Of a DNA stretch of 51,285 nt, positions 17,253-24,897 are shown one piece after another. The position numbers and the translations under genes are program-made. How positions within the stretch are numbered: the stretch's first letter is position 1; each line of letters starts with the position of its first letter. The notes under the pieces are model-generated. The model was not told the origin of the DNA. It worked only from the letters and a program-made list of their open reading frames with translations, and did no database searches. Origin of the DNA: JAXGQD01 sp964401615 (GTDB taxonomy: Bacteria > Bacillota > Clostridia > Saccharofermentanales > Fastidiosipilaceae); NCBI GenBank assembly GCA_964401615.1, contig CAYNZF010000002.1, positions 1 to 51,285 of the forward strand, written 5' to 3'.

Positions 17253-18077
17253 TCAGAATGCCGGAACCACAGATCCGTCAAAAGTGCTGTCGATGAATTT
17301 TCTCACTGTCTCACTCTGCAATGCTTTGATCAGTTTTTGGAACTTGTCTTTTTCGGCATCACCTTTGCGGACCGCAACGATATTCACATAGGGCGATTCT
17401 TTTCCTTCTATCGCGATCGAGTCTTTGACCGGATTGATGCCGTTGTCTATTGCATAGTTTCCATTGATGATGGCGACGGTGGCGTCTTCGTAAGATTTAG
17501 GGATAGCTGCAGCTTCAAGGGCCGTAAATTTAAGATTTTTAAGGTTTTCAATGACATCTTGTTCTGTCGAGGTCACGCTTCCGCCGTCCTTGAGTTTAAT
17601 CACACCTTTTGCCTGCAGCAGCAGCAGAGCACGCCCGGCATTGGTCGGATCGTTGGGAATCATCACCTCATCACCGTCCTTCAGCTCCTCAAGGGACTTG
17701 ATTTTTGTGGAGAAAATGCCCATTGGTTCGATGTGCACACCTCCCAGATTTTCCAGATCGAGCTTGTTACTTGCGATAAATTCTTCGAAATAGGGGATAT
17801 GCTGAAAATAGTTCGCGTCTATCTCACCTTCAGCCAACGCGTTGTTCGGGATCACATAATCGGTATACTCAACGATCTCGATTTTGATGCCTTCTTTTTC
17901 AAGAACCGGGATGATCTGCTGGACAATCGCAGCGTGGGGTGAAGGCGACAGGCCGATGCGAATGGTGTTGTTATCGCCGCTGTCGCTTGACTTGCTGCCG
18001 CAGGAGATGCTTCCCACAGCCAGGGAGGCAATCACAAGGGGTAAAACGATGTTTCTCAATAGTTTTTTGTTTTTCAT
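17253..18077 (-). CDS. metQ: Methionine ABC transporter substrate-binding lipoprotein
   Basis: Captures methionine outside the membrane and delivers it to MetI. The signal peptide ends in the lipobox SISC (Cys26). The mature part follows the NlpA/MetQ pattern: IRIGLSPSPHAAIVQ, VEYTDYVIPNNALAEGEIDANYFQH, a MIPNDPTNAGRALLLLQ motif and an AAAIPKSYEDATVAIINGNYA stretch. The length of 274 residues is typical. It is last in the metNIQ unit, 49 bases after metI, and ends just before a bidirectional terminator. The T-box leader and MetN NIL domain support methionine as substrate. Confidence 0.93.
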   Translation of the reverse strand: MKNKKLLRNIVLPLVIASLAVGSISCGSKSSDSGDNNTIRIGLSPSPHAAIVQQIIPVLEKEGIKIEIVEYTDYVIPNNALAEGEIDANYFQHIPYFEEFIASNKLDLENLGGVHIEPMGIFSTKIKSLEELKDGDEVMIPNDPTNAGRALLLLQAKGVIKLKDGGSVTSTEQDVIENLKNLKFTALEAAAIPKSYEDATVAIINGNYAIDNGINPVKDSIAIEGKESPYVNIVAVRKGDAEKDKFQKLIKALQSETVRKFIDSTFDGSVVPAF

Positions 18078-18126
18078 TTTTCTTCCTCTTTCTTCTATGA
18101 AATTTTTGTTTTAGCTTTGAAACGGA

Positions 18127-18768
18127 TTATTTTCTATCAATCGCTCTGCTCACTTTGTTCCCAATCAGTTGAACGACTGTAACAATGACGATGATGACCA
18201 CGACAGCTTGCAGAAGGGTTAGATAGTCGCTTTTATAGTAACCGTAGCGCACGGCCAAATCTCCCAGACCACCACCCCCGATGGCCCCTGCCATGGCAGA
18301 GTAGCCGATGATATTGATGACGGTTATGGTCATACTGTTGACCATCGACGGCAATGCTTCCGGGATAAGCACGCGACTTACGATCTGCCAATTGCTCGAT
18401 CCCATTGCGGTGGCCGCCTCGACTTCACCTTTGTCCACTTCGTTGATGCTCTGCTCCATCAGCCTCGCTACAAAAGGGGCCGCAGCGATGGCCAGGGGGA
18501 CAATCATGGCTGTCGTGCCTGTTTTTCGTCCCAAAAGAGCTTTTGACAATGGGAAAACCAGAATCATCAGGATGATGAAAGGCAAAGAGCGCAGCAAATT
18601 GATGACGACGTCCAAAAAACGATACAGCGTGGTATTTTCTTTGATCCCCGCCTTTTGACTTATGACTAAAAGCACACCCAGCGGCAGGCCTAGGGCCAAT
18701 GCGATCAAGCTGGAAACACCTACCATATATAAGCTTTCCCATGTCGCTTGCATGAGTTCGGCCATCAT
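18127..18768 (-). CDS. metI: Methionine ABC transporter permease
   Basis: Inner-membrane permease of the MetNIQ importer (213 residues, five hydrophobic segments). The coupling motif EAATAMGSSNWQIVSRVLIPEALP, which contacts the ATPase, is clear. The start at 18768 is chosen because GGAGGTGAT lies immediately upstream and the ATG overlaps the metN stop (ATGA); the next ATG at 18765 is equally possible from spacing. A longer in-frame start near 18804 would lie inside metN without a ribosome-binding site. Confidence 0.92.
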   Translation of the reverse strand: MMAELMQATWESLYMVGVSSLIALALGLPLGVLLVISQKAGIKENTTLYRFLDVVINLLRSLPFIILMILVFPLSKALLGRKTGTTAMIVPLAIAAAPFVARLMEQSINEVDKGEVEAATAMGSSNWQIVSRVLIPEALPSMVNSMTITVINIIGYSAMAGAIGGGGLGDLAVRYGYYKSDYLTLLQAVVVIIVIVTVVQLIGNKVSRAIDRK

Positions 18769-19775
18769 ATCACCTCCACAAATACATTTTGATCCGGCAG
18801 CCATTCAATGGCTTTTTGAATGTCTGTTGGATCGCCTAAAAATTCAACGGTCAAATAACCGATTTCGGACGTTTTTACACTGTTGATGCTGCCGGCCAGC
18901 AGATTCACGTCTATGTTGAACTTGCGGCTGACTTGTGAAATGACCGGTGTGACGACACTTTCATTTTGAAAAGCCAGGCGATACAGCGGATTGCTGTGCA
19001 CGTGATCCGGCACCGCATCCGCTTCAGTCGGCAAGTCATCCGTGAGGGTCTGAATAAAGCGTCTGGTACGCTCTTGTTTGGGGTGTAAAAACAGCCCCTC
19101 TACAGTGTTCTCTTCAATGATGCGCCCGTCCTCCATCACCGCGATGCGGTCGCAGATGGATTTCGCGACTTCCATTTGATGCGTGATGAGCACAGCCGAA
19201 AGACCAAATTCGCGCACCGATTTTTTGATAAGGGCAAGGATAGACTGAGTCGTTTCCGGGTCAAGTGAGGAGGTGCCCTCATCACTCAGGATCAATTTAG
19301 GATTGAGCGCGAGCGCTCTGGCAATAGCGACTCTCTGTTTTTGACCGCCTGACAGCTCAGCCGGAAAAGCTTGGGCTTTGTCACGCAATTCAATGTAATC
19401 CAACAACTCGTTGACCCGTTCGTTGATTTTGTTTTTTGGCCATTTTTCTATGTGCAAAGGGTAAGCGATATTTTCAAAGACCGTTTTTTGCACGAAAAGA
19501 TTAAAATGTTGAAAAATCATCCCAATCTGTTTACGACGTGCCCGCAGGGTCTCCACATTCACCTTGGTCAAATCTTCTCCGTCAAAGTGGATAGAGCCTG
19601 CGTCCGGAACTTCCAATAGATTGAGGCAGCGAATCAGGCTTGACTTCCCTGCCCCGCTGAGACCGATGAGGCCATATACTTCACCGGCAGTTACGTTGAA
19701 ACTCACATCCTTCACGGCTGCAATTTCTCCTGAATCTGTGTAATACGTTTTATATAGATTTTCGACCTTTAACAT
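18765..19775 (-). CDS. metN: Methionine ABC transporter ATP-binding protein
   Basis: ATPase of the methionine importer (336 residues). Walker A GLSGAGKSS, the signature LSGGQKQRVAIARAL, Walker B LILSDEGTSSLD and the H-loop ITHQM are present. The C-terminal ~80 residues form the NIL domain, which binds methionine and slows transport when internal methionine is high. Walker B has S-D-E where many relatives have C-D-E. AGGGAGG precedes the ATG. It is the first gene after the T-box leader. Confidence 0.95.
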   Translation of the reverse strand: MLKVENLYKTYYTDSGEIAAVKDVSFNVTAGEVYGLIGLSGAGKSSLIRCLNLLEVPDAGSIHFDGEDLTKVNVETLRARRKQIGMIFQHFNLFVQKTVFENIAYPLHIEKWPKNKINERVNELLDYIELRDKAQAFPAELSGGQKQRVAIARALALNPKLILSDEGTSSLDPETTQSILALIKKSVREFGLSAVLITHQMEVAKSICDRIAVMEDGRIIEENTVEGLFLHPKQERTRRFIQTLTDDLPTEADAVPDHVHSNPLYRLAFQNESVVTPVISQVSRKFNIDVNLLAGSINSVKTSEIGYLTVEFLGDPTDIQKAIEWLPDQNVFVEVI

Positions 19776-19831
19776 CTAAACCTCCCTTTCAATGTTCGGA
19801 AAATTCCCGAAGCTGATTTCAAAATTCGTGA

Positions 19832-20095
19832 ATAAAAAAACCCCCGTCCATAGTGCCATACTATGGGACGAGAGCAAATGCTTCGTGATACCACCCAAAT
19901 TCACTTGCACCTCACGGTGAAAGCCTCCATAGGTACAAACATACCTTGACGCTGTAATGGGCGTTCCCATCGTTGCCTGAATCATCTTGGCAGCCGCGGC
20001 TCCGAGGCCATTTTCCTTTTTTCCCTAAACAGTTTCTTTCAGCAAGCGAAACCTCTCTGGAGTATCGGGTGAAAAGTACTTTCCTCTTCAATGCC
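19832..20095 (-). promoter_or_regulatory. T-box leader (tRNA-Met sensing) controlling metNIQ
   Basis: The minus-strand leader fills most of the 423-base gap upstream of metN. Recognisable parts in order: an AGTA element (near 20075), a Stem I terminal region with CAGAGAGG, a candidate specifier ATG at 20011-20009 (methionine codon), the T-box antiterminator core GGGTGGTATCACGA with GGGTGG at 19896-19891, the CTCGTCCC partner, and a terminator stem (19845-19870) followed by seven T after a G run. Uncharged tRNA-Met should stabilise the antiterminator and switch on methionine uptake. The codon and the downstream genes agree. Secondary structure was judged by eye. Confidence 0.92.
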
Positions 20096-20111
20096 TTTAT
20101 CAATTTGACTG

Positions 20112-20141
20112 AATTTTCGCACAGCCTTTAAGTCTTGTCAA
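20112..20141 (-). promoter_or_regulatory. Promoter of the T-box/metNIQ operon
   Basis: TTGACA is perfect on the minus strand at 20141-20136. A GAAAAT (20118-20113) follows after 17 bases as a four-of-six -10. It sits just ahead of the T-box leader. Confidence 0.6.
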
Positions 20142-20198
20142 TATTGATTTTTAAGATCTTTTTAAAAACATCAGTATAATTATCTGGGTCTAATACAG

Positions 20199-21083
20199 CT
20201 AATTCATAATCACAAATTCGGCAAAAAGCGCCTCGCCTTCGATGTCTTTCACGACGCGATATTGGCCTGCCTGCGGTTTATCCAGCAGCTGGGAAAAATC
20301 AATCGTTTCAGTATAAACAGACGGCCGGTCAGATGTAGCGGGCAGAATTTCATAAGCGATCGCAATCCAGGCGATTTCTTCACTCAAATCAAGATTTTTC
20401 CACAGTCCTTCATCATCAAGTTTTTCAATGCGCAGCGGCAAGCCGACAAAATAGCTTTTCTCGGAGTTCGAATTACTGATTGTAAGAACACGTTTAGCGG
20501 CTTCAGGGAAATCGCTCAAGTTCAGTATGCAGTCATCAAACGAGAGCGTGAGATCCACACTCGGCATGATTGCCGCTGCTTGACCGGTACCCGCCATGGA
20601 CATACCCGAGTCCCCGGCAAGCGTTGAATCCTCCGCACCCATCGTCGCTTCAAACATTTTGGCCTCCATTACGCCTGAGTCAGCCGCGCTTTCTGCCATC
20701 GTCGCTTGCTCAGGGGCTGCCGCTGCCCGTGTTTCTTCTATCCCAGAGATATTTGTCTCTTGAGCGGTGCCCATGGATCTGGCGCCCCAGTTACCCTTGA
20801 GCAGTGGATAAATCAGAGATACAGCCATGAGCAGAACAAGTACCGCGGCAACTTGAGCCAAACGAGACCAGCCATTGAAACGATGCGTCTTGACCGAATC
20901 AGCCGCTTGGTCATCCGACTTGAAAGGCAGCACTTTTTCCCGGCTTTCTACGGCCGAGCCGGCGCCTTGTTGTGCTCGCATTTTTTCGAGCACGGCCTGC
21001 TGCAGCCTCAGCGAAGGTTGTTGTGCTTCCATCAGCCGGCTCAAGTCCTGATTAAATTGTATTTCGTTGAATGACTTGCTCAT
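20199..21083 (-). CDS. Single-pass membrane protein, probable anti-sigma factor with Ig-like outer domain
   Basis: 294 residues. An acidic/glutamine-rich cytoplasmic part (1-70) has no zinc-binding HxxxCxxC anti-sigma motif. One transmembrane helix (about 72-95) is followed by an Ala/Met/Glu-rich linker (about 100-170) and a C-terminal beta-rich domain with LTLSFDDCILNLSDFP and GQYRVVKDI that resembles bacterial Ig-like domains found in membrane anti-sigma partners. Position decides the call: its ATG overlaps the ECF sigma stop (ATGA), the common arrangement for sigma/anti-sigma pairs. The ATG at 21083 has AAAGGA upstream; the in-frame TTG at 21089 is less likely. The sigma-binding role is inferred from gene order, not from a motif. 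Confidence 0.6.
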   Translation of the reverse strand: MSKSFNEIQFNQDLSRLMEAQQPSLRLQQAVLEKMRAQQGAGSAVESREKVLPFKSDDQAADSVKTHRFNGWSRLAQVAAVLVLLMAVSLIYPLLKGNWGARSMGTAQETNISGIEETRAAAAPEQATMAESAADSGVMEAKMFEATMGAEDSTLAGDSGMSMAGTGQAAAIMPSVDLTLSFDDCILNLSDFPEAAKRVLTISNSNSEKSYFVGLPLRIEKLDDEGLWKNLDLSEEIAWIAIAYEILPATSDRPSVYTETIDFSQLLDKPQAGQYRVVKDIEGEALFAEFVIMN

Positions 21084-21583
21084 AGCCAATAATCCTTTAG
21101 TTTCTTTCTGGCGCGGTGTAGTCTGACACGCACAGCGACTTTGCTTTCTCCGCCCAATTCAGCGATTTCATTGATGGAGAGCTGCTCGAAGTAAAATAAG
21201 TGGATACAACGAGACTCTTCCGGACTGAGGTTTGACAACAATTGCTGCAAAGCCTCATCTGACGCAAGCTGTTCGAAGCTTGGATCTTCTTCGCCTAAAC
21301 TCGCTTCCAGCTCTTCGGTCAGCTCAGCTCTGCGGCTGAAATGCGGTGATCTGCGCAAGTCGTGACAACAGTTCACGGTGACCCGCAGCAGCCATGCTTT
21401 ACAATGCTCTTCCGATTCAATCTGCTCCGCTTGTTTCACATACCTTAAAAATACTTCCTGGTAACAATCTTCAGCATCTTCTACTTGCCTCAAGTCGGCC
21501 AGCGCAACGCGGTAAACCATTTTTCCGAATTTTTCGATAATCACCTCAAAGTTCATGGGATCAAACGAGTTGACAGCAAGCAT
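21080..21583 (-). CDS. ECF-family RNA polymerase sigma factor
   Basis: Group 4 sigma factor with region 2 (FGKMVYRVALADL through AEDCYQEVFLRYVKQ and AWLLRVTVNCCHDLRR) and region 4 (LSPEESRCIHLFYFEQLSINEIAELGG followed by VRLHRARKKL). Start choice: ATG at 21583 stands one base after the serpin stop and gives 167 residues; ATG at 21556 would give 158. Neither has a good ribosome-binding site, so translation is probably coupled to the serpin gene. It should direct RNA polymerase to an envelope-stress-type promoter; an ECF-like element precedes the serpin, suggesting autoregulation. Confidence 0.9.
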   Translation of the reverse strand: MLAVNSFDPMNFEVIIEKFGKMVYRVALADLRQVEDAEDCYQEVFLRYVKQAEQIESEEHCKAWLLRVTVNCCHDLRRSPHFSRRAELTEELEASLGEEDPSFEQLASDEALQQLLSNLSPEESRCIHLFYFEQLSINEIAELGGESKVAVRVRLHRARKKLKDYWL

Positions 21584-21584
21584 C

Positions 21585-22955
21585 TCAGCCAGTAGCTGTA
21601 AATGCGGCAGAAGGCGCTTGTGTCGTTTTTGTCCCGTCGTCAATTTCATTCATCAATCCACAGAAGACCACTTCAGCGTCCGCATTGAATATTGCGAAGG
21701 CAAAGGGCCGGTTGAGGTGCATCTGTACAGTCGGAAGCGGTTCCTGCAACGGCACGGCGCCTGCCATGGTAAAAGCGGTTACAGCAGCGGCTTCCACACC
21801 CGTCTCGTTCATTTTAACCCTAACTTGCTGCAATGCGGAAGCCACTTGGATATTTTTTTTGCTTATATCGGCCATTTCTGAAAAATCGGCCTCGTTTCCT
21901 GACAGACTGCTCAGCCCCAAAGCAAGGAGCGCTTCACCCAGATTCAAGTCGACCAGGGTATCCGTCCGCGGAACTTTCCATTCAAGCCTGGCTTGAATCT
22001 GATTCCGGGAGCGGCTTTCTTCCCGGGAGACGCTTTGCATCAAATCTGCATAAAACGTGTCCACACGAATTACTTCAGCAAGACTATTACCTTCAGCAGG
22101 CAGGGCAAAACGGACAAATCCACCCGCTTCTAAATCGAGAGACGCCATGGTGTAGCGGTCTGTCTGAAGCACATTTTGTGTCGCAGTTTGCTGCATCATC
22201 ATCACACTGCTTTTCCTTCCGGACGCGTTCAAAAACAGGTCTTTTCTGCTGAGCTCTTTGTCAAATTCCTGCAGCCATTCATTTTCAAAATACAGCGCAT
22301 TGAGTAAGTAAAAACGATCTTGGGAAGAAATGTTTATTGTGAAATCATCGCCGAGCAGCCCCTGTGTTTTATTTTTGATCCAGGCCCGCATCTCCTGCAG
22401 CAGCGCACCGGCTTCGGAAAAATCACGTGAATACAGATCAGCGGCAAAACGCTTTTTTATTGTTTCTGAATACTGTTCTTTCAAAACAAAATCCTGCTGA
22501 AGCCAGAGCGAATTAGCTGTTTCCAGACTTCCGTCCGACAGCGTTTTCAAAAATTCATCCACTCTTTGCAGGTCAGGCTTAGTCTCTCCCCACAAAGCAC
22601 GGCTCAGCTGAGTTTTTGTCTCCCCGCCCGCCCCCGCTTCAAGCACGGCTAAACTGATATAAAGGCTCAGCGGAGAATAAAAGAGATTTTCGTCATTTTT
22701 CAAATTATTTTGAAGTCCGTGCATGCCTTTTATCGCGAAATCCTCATAAGCATGTCTTAAAACGGTATCCATCGACAAGTCAGCGGTATCCGCAGGAGCA
22801 ATTTTGCTTGCATCCTCACTCGCTGCGCTTGCCTTCAGCTCAGGTCCCTCGCTTGCGGCTGCATTTTCATCCGCGCACCCCATAAATGATGAGGTCAGCA
22901 AGATACAACACGACAGTAGGATTGCGCTTATCGTTTTATTTTTTTCTCTCCACAT
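21585..22955 (-). CDS. Serpin-family protease inhibitor, predicted surface lipoprotein
   Basis: 456 residues. The signal peptide ends in FMGC (lipid Cys27), so the inhibitor is tethered outside the membrane. The serpin core is complete: NLFYSPLSLYISLAVLEAGAGGET near the N-terminus, NALYFENEW in the middle, and the reactive-centre region near 383-410 with hinge NETGVEAAAVTAFTM and then the LNRPFAFAIF strand. The short-side-chain hinge (A-A-A-V-T) is that of inhibitory serpins able to insert the loop. Counting from the hinge glycine as P15 puts Ala400 at P1, suggesting an elastase- or subtilisin-like target. The ATG has no clear Shine-Dalgarno. It leads a three-gene unit with an ECF sigma factor. 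Confidence 0.92.
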   Translation of the reverse strand: MWREKNKTISAILLSCCILLTSSFMGCADENAAASEGPELKASAASEDASKIAPADTADLSMDTVLRHAYEDFAIKGMHGLQNNLKNDENLFYSPLSLYISLAVLEAGAGGETKTQLSRALWGETKPDLQRVDEFLKTLSDGSLETANSLWLQQDFVLKEQYSETIKKRFAADLYSRDFSEAGALLQEMRAWIKNKTQGLLGDDFTINISSQDRFYLLNALYFENEWLQEFDKELSRKDLFLNASGRKSSVMMMQQTATQNVLQTDRYTMASLDLEAGGFVRFALPAEGNSLAEVIRVDTFYADLMQSVSREESRSRNQIQARLEWKVPRTDTLVDLNLGEALLALGLSSLSGNEADFSEMADISKKNIQVASALQQVRVKMNETGVEAAAVTAFTMAGAVPLQEPLPTVQMHLNRPFAFAIFNADAEVVFCGLMNEIDDGTKTTQAPSAAFTATG

Positions 22956-22988
22956 CTCGCAGCACCAAATTTATCCTTTCGACTTGAA

Positions 22989-23014
22989 TACGATTTTGCC
23001 GGGCAAAAGGTTAC
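22989..23014 (-). promoter_or_regulatory. ECF-sigma-like promoter ahead of the serpin operon
   Basis: On the minus strand GTAAC (23014-23010), a 17-base spacer and CGTA (22992-22989) fit the general ECF pattern (AAC in the -35, CGT in the -10) known from Bacillus sigma W/M/X. No vegetative promoter of comparable quality is seen in this gap. Autoregulation by the downstream sigma factor is inferred. Confidence 0.5.
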
Positions 23015-23032
23015 TCGTTTACAAATCGCGTC

Positions 23033-23065
23033 GAAAAAAATCCGGCCGCATCTGCAGCCGGATTT
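23033..23065 (-). terminator. Terminator of uppP
   Basis: Minus-strand stem of AAATCCGGC (23065-23057 side) with GCCGGATTT (23046-23038 side) and a ten-base loop, followed by a T run. Confidence 0.88.
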
Positions 23066-23090
23066 GATCTGTCCCTTGAAATGTTGTAAA

Positions 23091-23915
23091 TCAAATTAGA
23101 TTAAAGAGCATCAGCAAAATCAACACGGCAGCCAAAGCGATACGATAATAGGCGAAAGTTTTGAGAGGCTTGGTCCGCAGAAAAACCAGAAAGGCTTTCA
23201 CCACCAACATGGCGGTAACAAAGGCGACCAAAAAGCCGGCAATCAGAGCAAAGTACTGATAGACTTGCACGCCGGCGAAGTCAAATTTCGCCAGTTTCAG
23301 ACCCGAAGCACCGAACATCACCGGAATGGCGAGGAAAAAGGAATATTCAGCGGCTAAAGTAGTGGTCATCCCTCTGTTCCATCCGCCCATGATGGTCGCC
23401 GCGGATCGTGAAAAACCCGGCCACATGGATACGCATTGCCAAACACCGACAATCAGGGCGTCTTTGGTCGTGATCTCTTTCAGATCCTTTTTCTTGCTTT
23501 TTTTGGCCCAGGTTTCTTCAAAGAAAAGGAGCATTAAAGCACCTGCAATCAGAGCAACCGCTACTGTGGTCACCGAAAAAAGATACTCGTCGATCAAATC
23601 ATTGAGCAGAAAACCAAGCACCGCAGCCGGGATACAACCAAGCACCCATACCTTGACGAAACTTACGCCTTCGCTGTCACCACGAAAAAACAACTTGATC
23701 TTTCCCCAGAGTTTTTTCCAAAATAAAAATAATACGGCCAATATCGCGCCCAGCTGGATGACAACCATAAACATTTTCATGAAGTCATCATCGGGCATGC
23801 CCAGAAATCTCGAAAAAATGATCAGATGCCCGGTCGATGAGACAGGTAAAAATTCTGTGACCCCCTCAACGATGCCCAAGATGATTGCTTTAAGGACAAA
23901 AAGGATTTGTTGCAT
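23091..23915 (-). CDS. uppP: Undecaprenyl-diphosphatase UppP (BacA)
   Basis: Integral membrane phosphatase that recycles undecaprenyl pyrophosphate to the monophosphate carrier for cell-wall synthesis and gives background bacitracin resistance. The two family signatures are present: GIVEGVTEFLPVSSTGHLI near the N-terminus and WPGFSRSAATIMGG in the second half, carrying the catalytic Glu, Ser, His and Arg. There are about seven or eight hydrophobic segments. The ATG at 23915 gives 274 residues and has GGAG six bases upstream; longer in-frame ATGs lack a site. The gene is alone between its terminator and the divergent nfn operon. Confidence 0.95.
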   Translation of the reverse strand: MQQILFVLKAIILGIVEGVTEFLPVSSTGHLIIFSRFLGMPDDDFMKMFMVVIQLGAILAVLFLFWKKLWGKIKLFFRGDSEGVSFVKVWVLGCIPAAVLGFLLNDLIDEYLFSVTTVAVALIAGALMLLFFEETWAKKSKKKDLKEITTKDALIVGVWQCVSMWPGFSRSAATIMGGWNRGMTTTLAAEYSFFLAIPVMFGASGLKLAKFDFAGVQVYQYFALIAGFLVAFVTAMLVVKAFLVFLRTKPLKTFAYYRIALAAVLILLMLFNLI

Positions 23916-23978
23916 GCTGTGCTCCATATTCTGACAATCGATCGACAGCAAAATTGTGAGGAATCGACCATCAAATTT

Positions 23979-24007
23979 TTGTATTTCATTTCATTTTGAT
24001 CTATAAT
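23979..24007 (+). promoter_or_regulatory. Promoter of nfnAB
   Basis: TTGTAT (23979-23984), 17-base spacer, perfect TATAAT (24002-24007), 46 bases before the nfnA start codon. Confidence 0.6.
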
Positions 24008-24053
24008 TTTGTACGTATTTTATCACAGTTTACAGCGATTAGGAGAAACCAAT

Positions 24054-24896
24054 ATGTTTAAGATTTTAAGTAAAGAAAGGCTGAACGACGCGGTTGTACG
24101 GATGGATATCGAAGCCCCGTTGATTGCTCGGAAAGCGAAAGCCGGTCAATTCATCATTTTTCGAGTTGATGAATTTGGCGAACGCGTCCCCTTGACTGTC
24201 GCTGACACCAACACAGAAACCGGAGCCGTCACCATTATTTTTCAGACTGTCGGCCACGCAACTAAAGCTTTGGGAGCCAAAGAAGCCGGTGATGCCATCC
24301 TGGATTTCGTCGGTCCTCTGGGAAAGCCTTCCGAATTAGATGACTACAAACACGCCTGCGTTGTTGGTGGTGGCGTCGGCAATGCCATTGCCTATCCTTC
24401 AGCCAAACAGCTCCACTCACTTGGCGCTAAAGTTGACATTATCGCCGGATTTCGCAGTAAAGACATTGTCATTCTCGAGGATGAAATGCGCGCGGTTTGT
24501 GACAACCTCTACCTGACAACCGACGATGGCAGCTATGGTGAAAAAGGTTTTGTCACCGACAAACTGAAGGCCCTCATCGAAAGCGGCAAGGATTACGATC
24601 TGGTCATCGCCATCGGCCCCGTTGTTATGATGAAATTCGTCTCTAAGCTAACCAAAGAATACGGCATTAAAACGCTTGTCTCACTTAATCCGATCATGAT
24701 CGACGGCACAGGCATGTGCGGCGGCTGCCGCGTACGTATCAACGACGAAATCAAATTCGCGTGCGTCGACGGGCCGGAATTCGACGGCCATGAGGTTGAT
24801 TTTGATGAGTTGAGCTTGCGGAATTCATTCTACAAAGCGGAAGAGAAAAAAGAAGATGACCACGCCTGCCGAATCGGTCTTAAAAAGGAGCAGTAA
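24054..24896 (+). CDS. nfnA: NADH-dependent ferredoxin:NADP+ oxidoreductase subunit NfnA-like (FAD, [2Fe-2S])
   Basis: Ferredoxin-NADP-reductase-like subunit of 280 residues. It has an FAD domain (GQFIIFRVDEFGERVPLTV), an NAD-binding domain beginning VVGGGVGNAIAYP, and a C-terminal [2Fe-2S] motif with cysteines in GTGMCGGCRV and FACVDGPEFDGH. In NfnAB of Clostridium kluyveri and Thermotoga this subunit binds NADH while NfnB holds NADPH and iron-sulfur clusters; the pair couples ferredoxin and NADH oxidation to NADP reduction. AGGAGA ends seven bases before the ATG at 24054. The next gene starts right after the stop. Close relatives include sulfide dehydrogenase beta and PyrK; the neighbour decides the call. 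Confidence 0.88.
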   Translation: MFKILSKERLNDAVVRMDIEAPLIARKAKAGQFIIFRVDEFGERVPLTVADTNTETGAVTIIFQTVGHATKALGAKEAGDAILDFVGPLGKPSELDDYKHACVVGGGVGNAIAYPSAKQLHSLGAKVDIIAGFRSKDIVILEDEMRAVCDNLYLTTDDGSYGEKGFVTDKLKALIESGKDYDLVIAIGPVVMMKFVSKLTKEYGIKTLVSLNPIMIDGTGMCGGCRVRINDEIKFACVDGPEFDGHEVDFDELSLRNSFYKAEEKKEDDHACRIGLKKEQ

Positions 24897-24897
24897 G

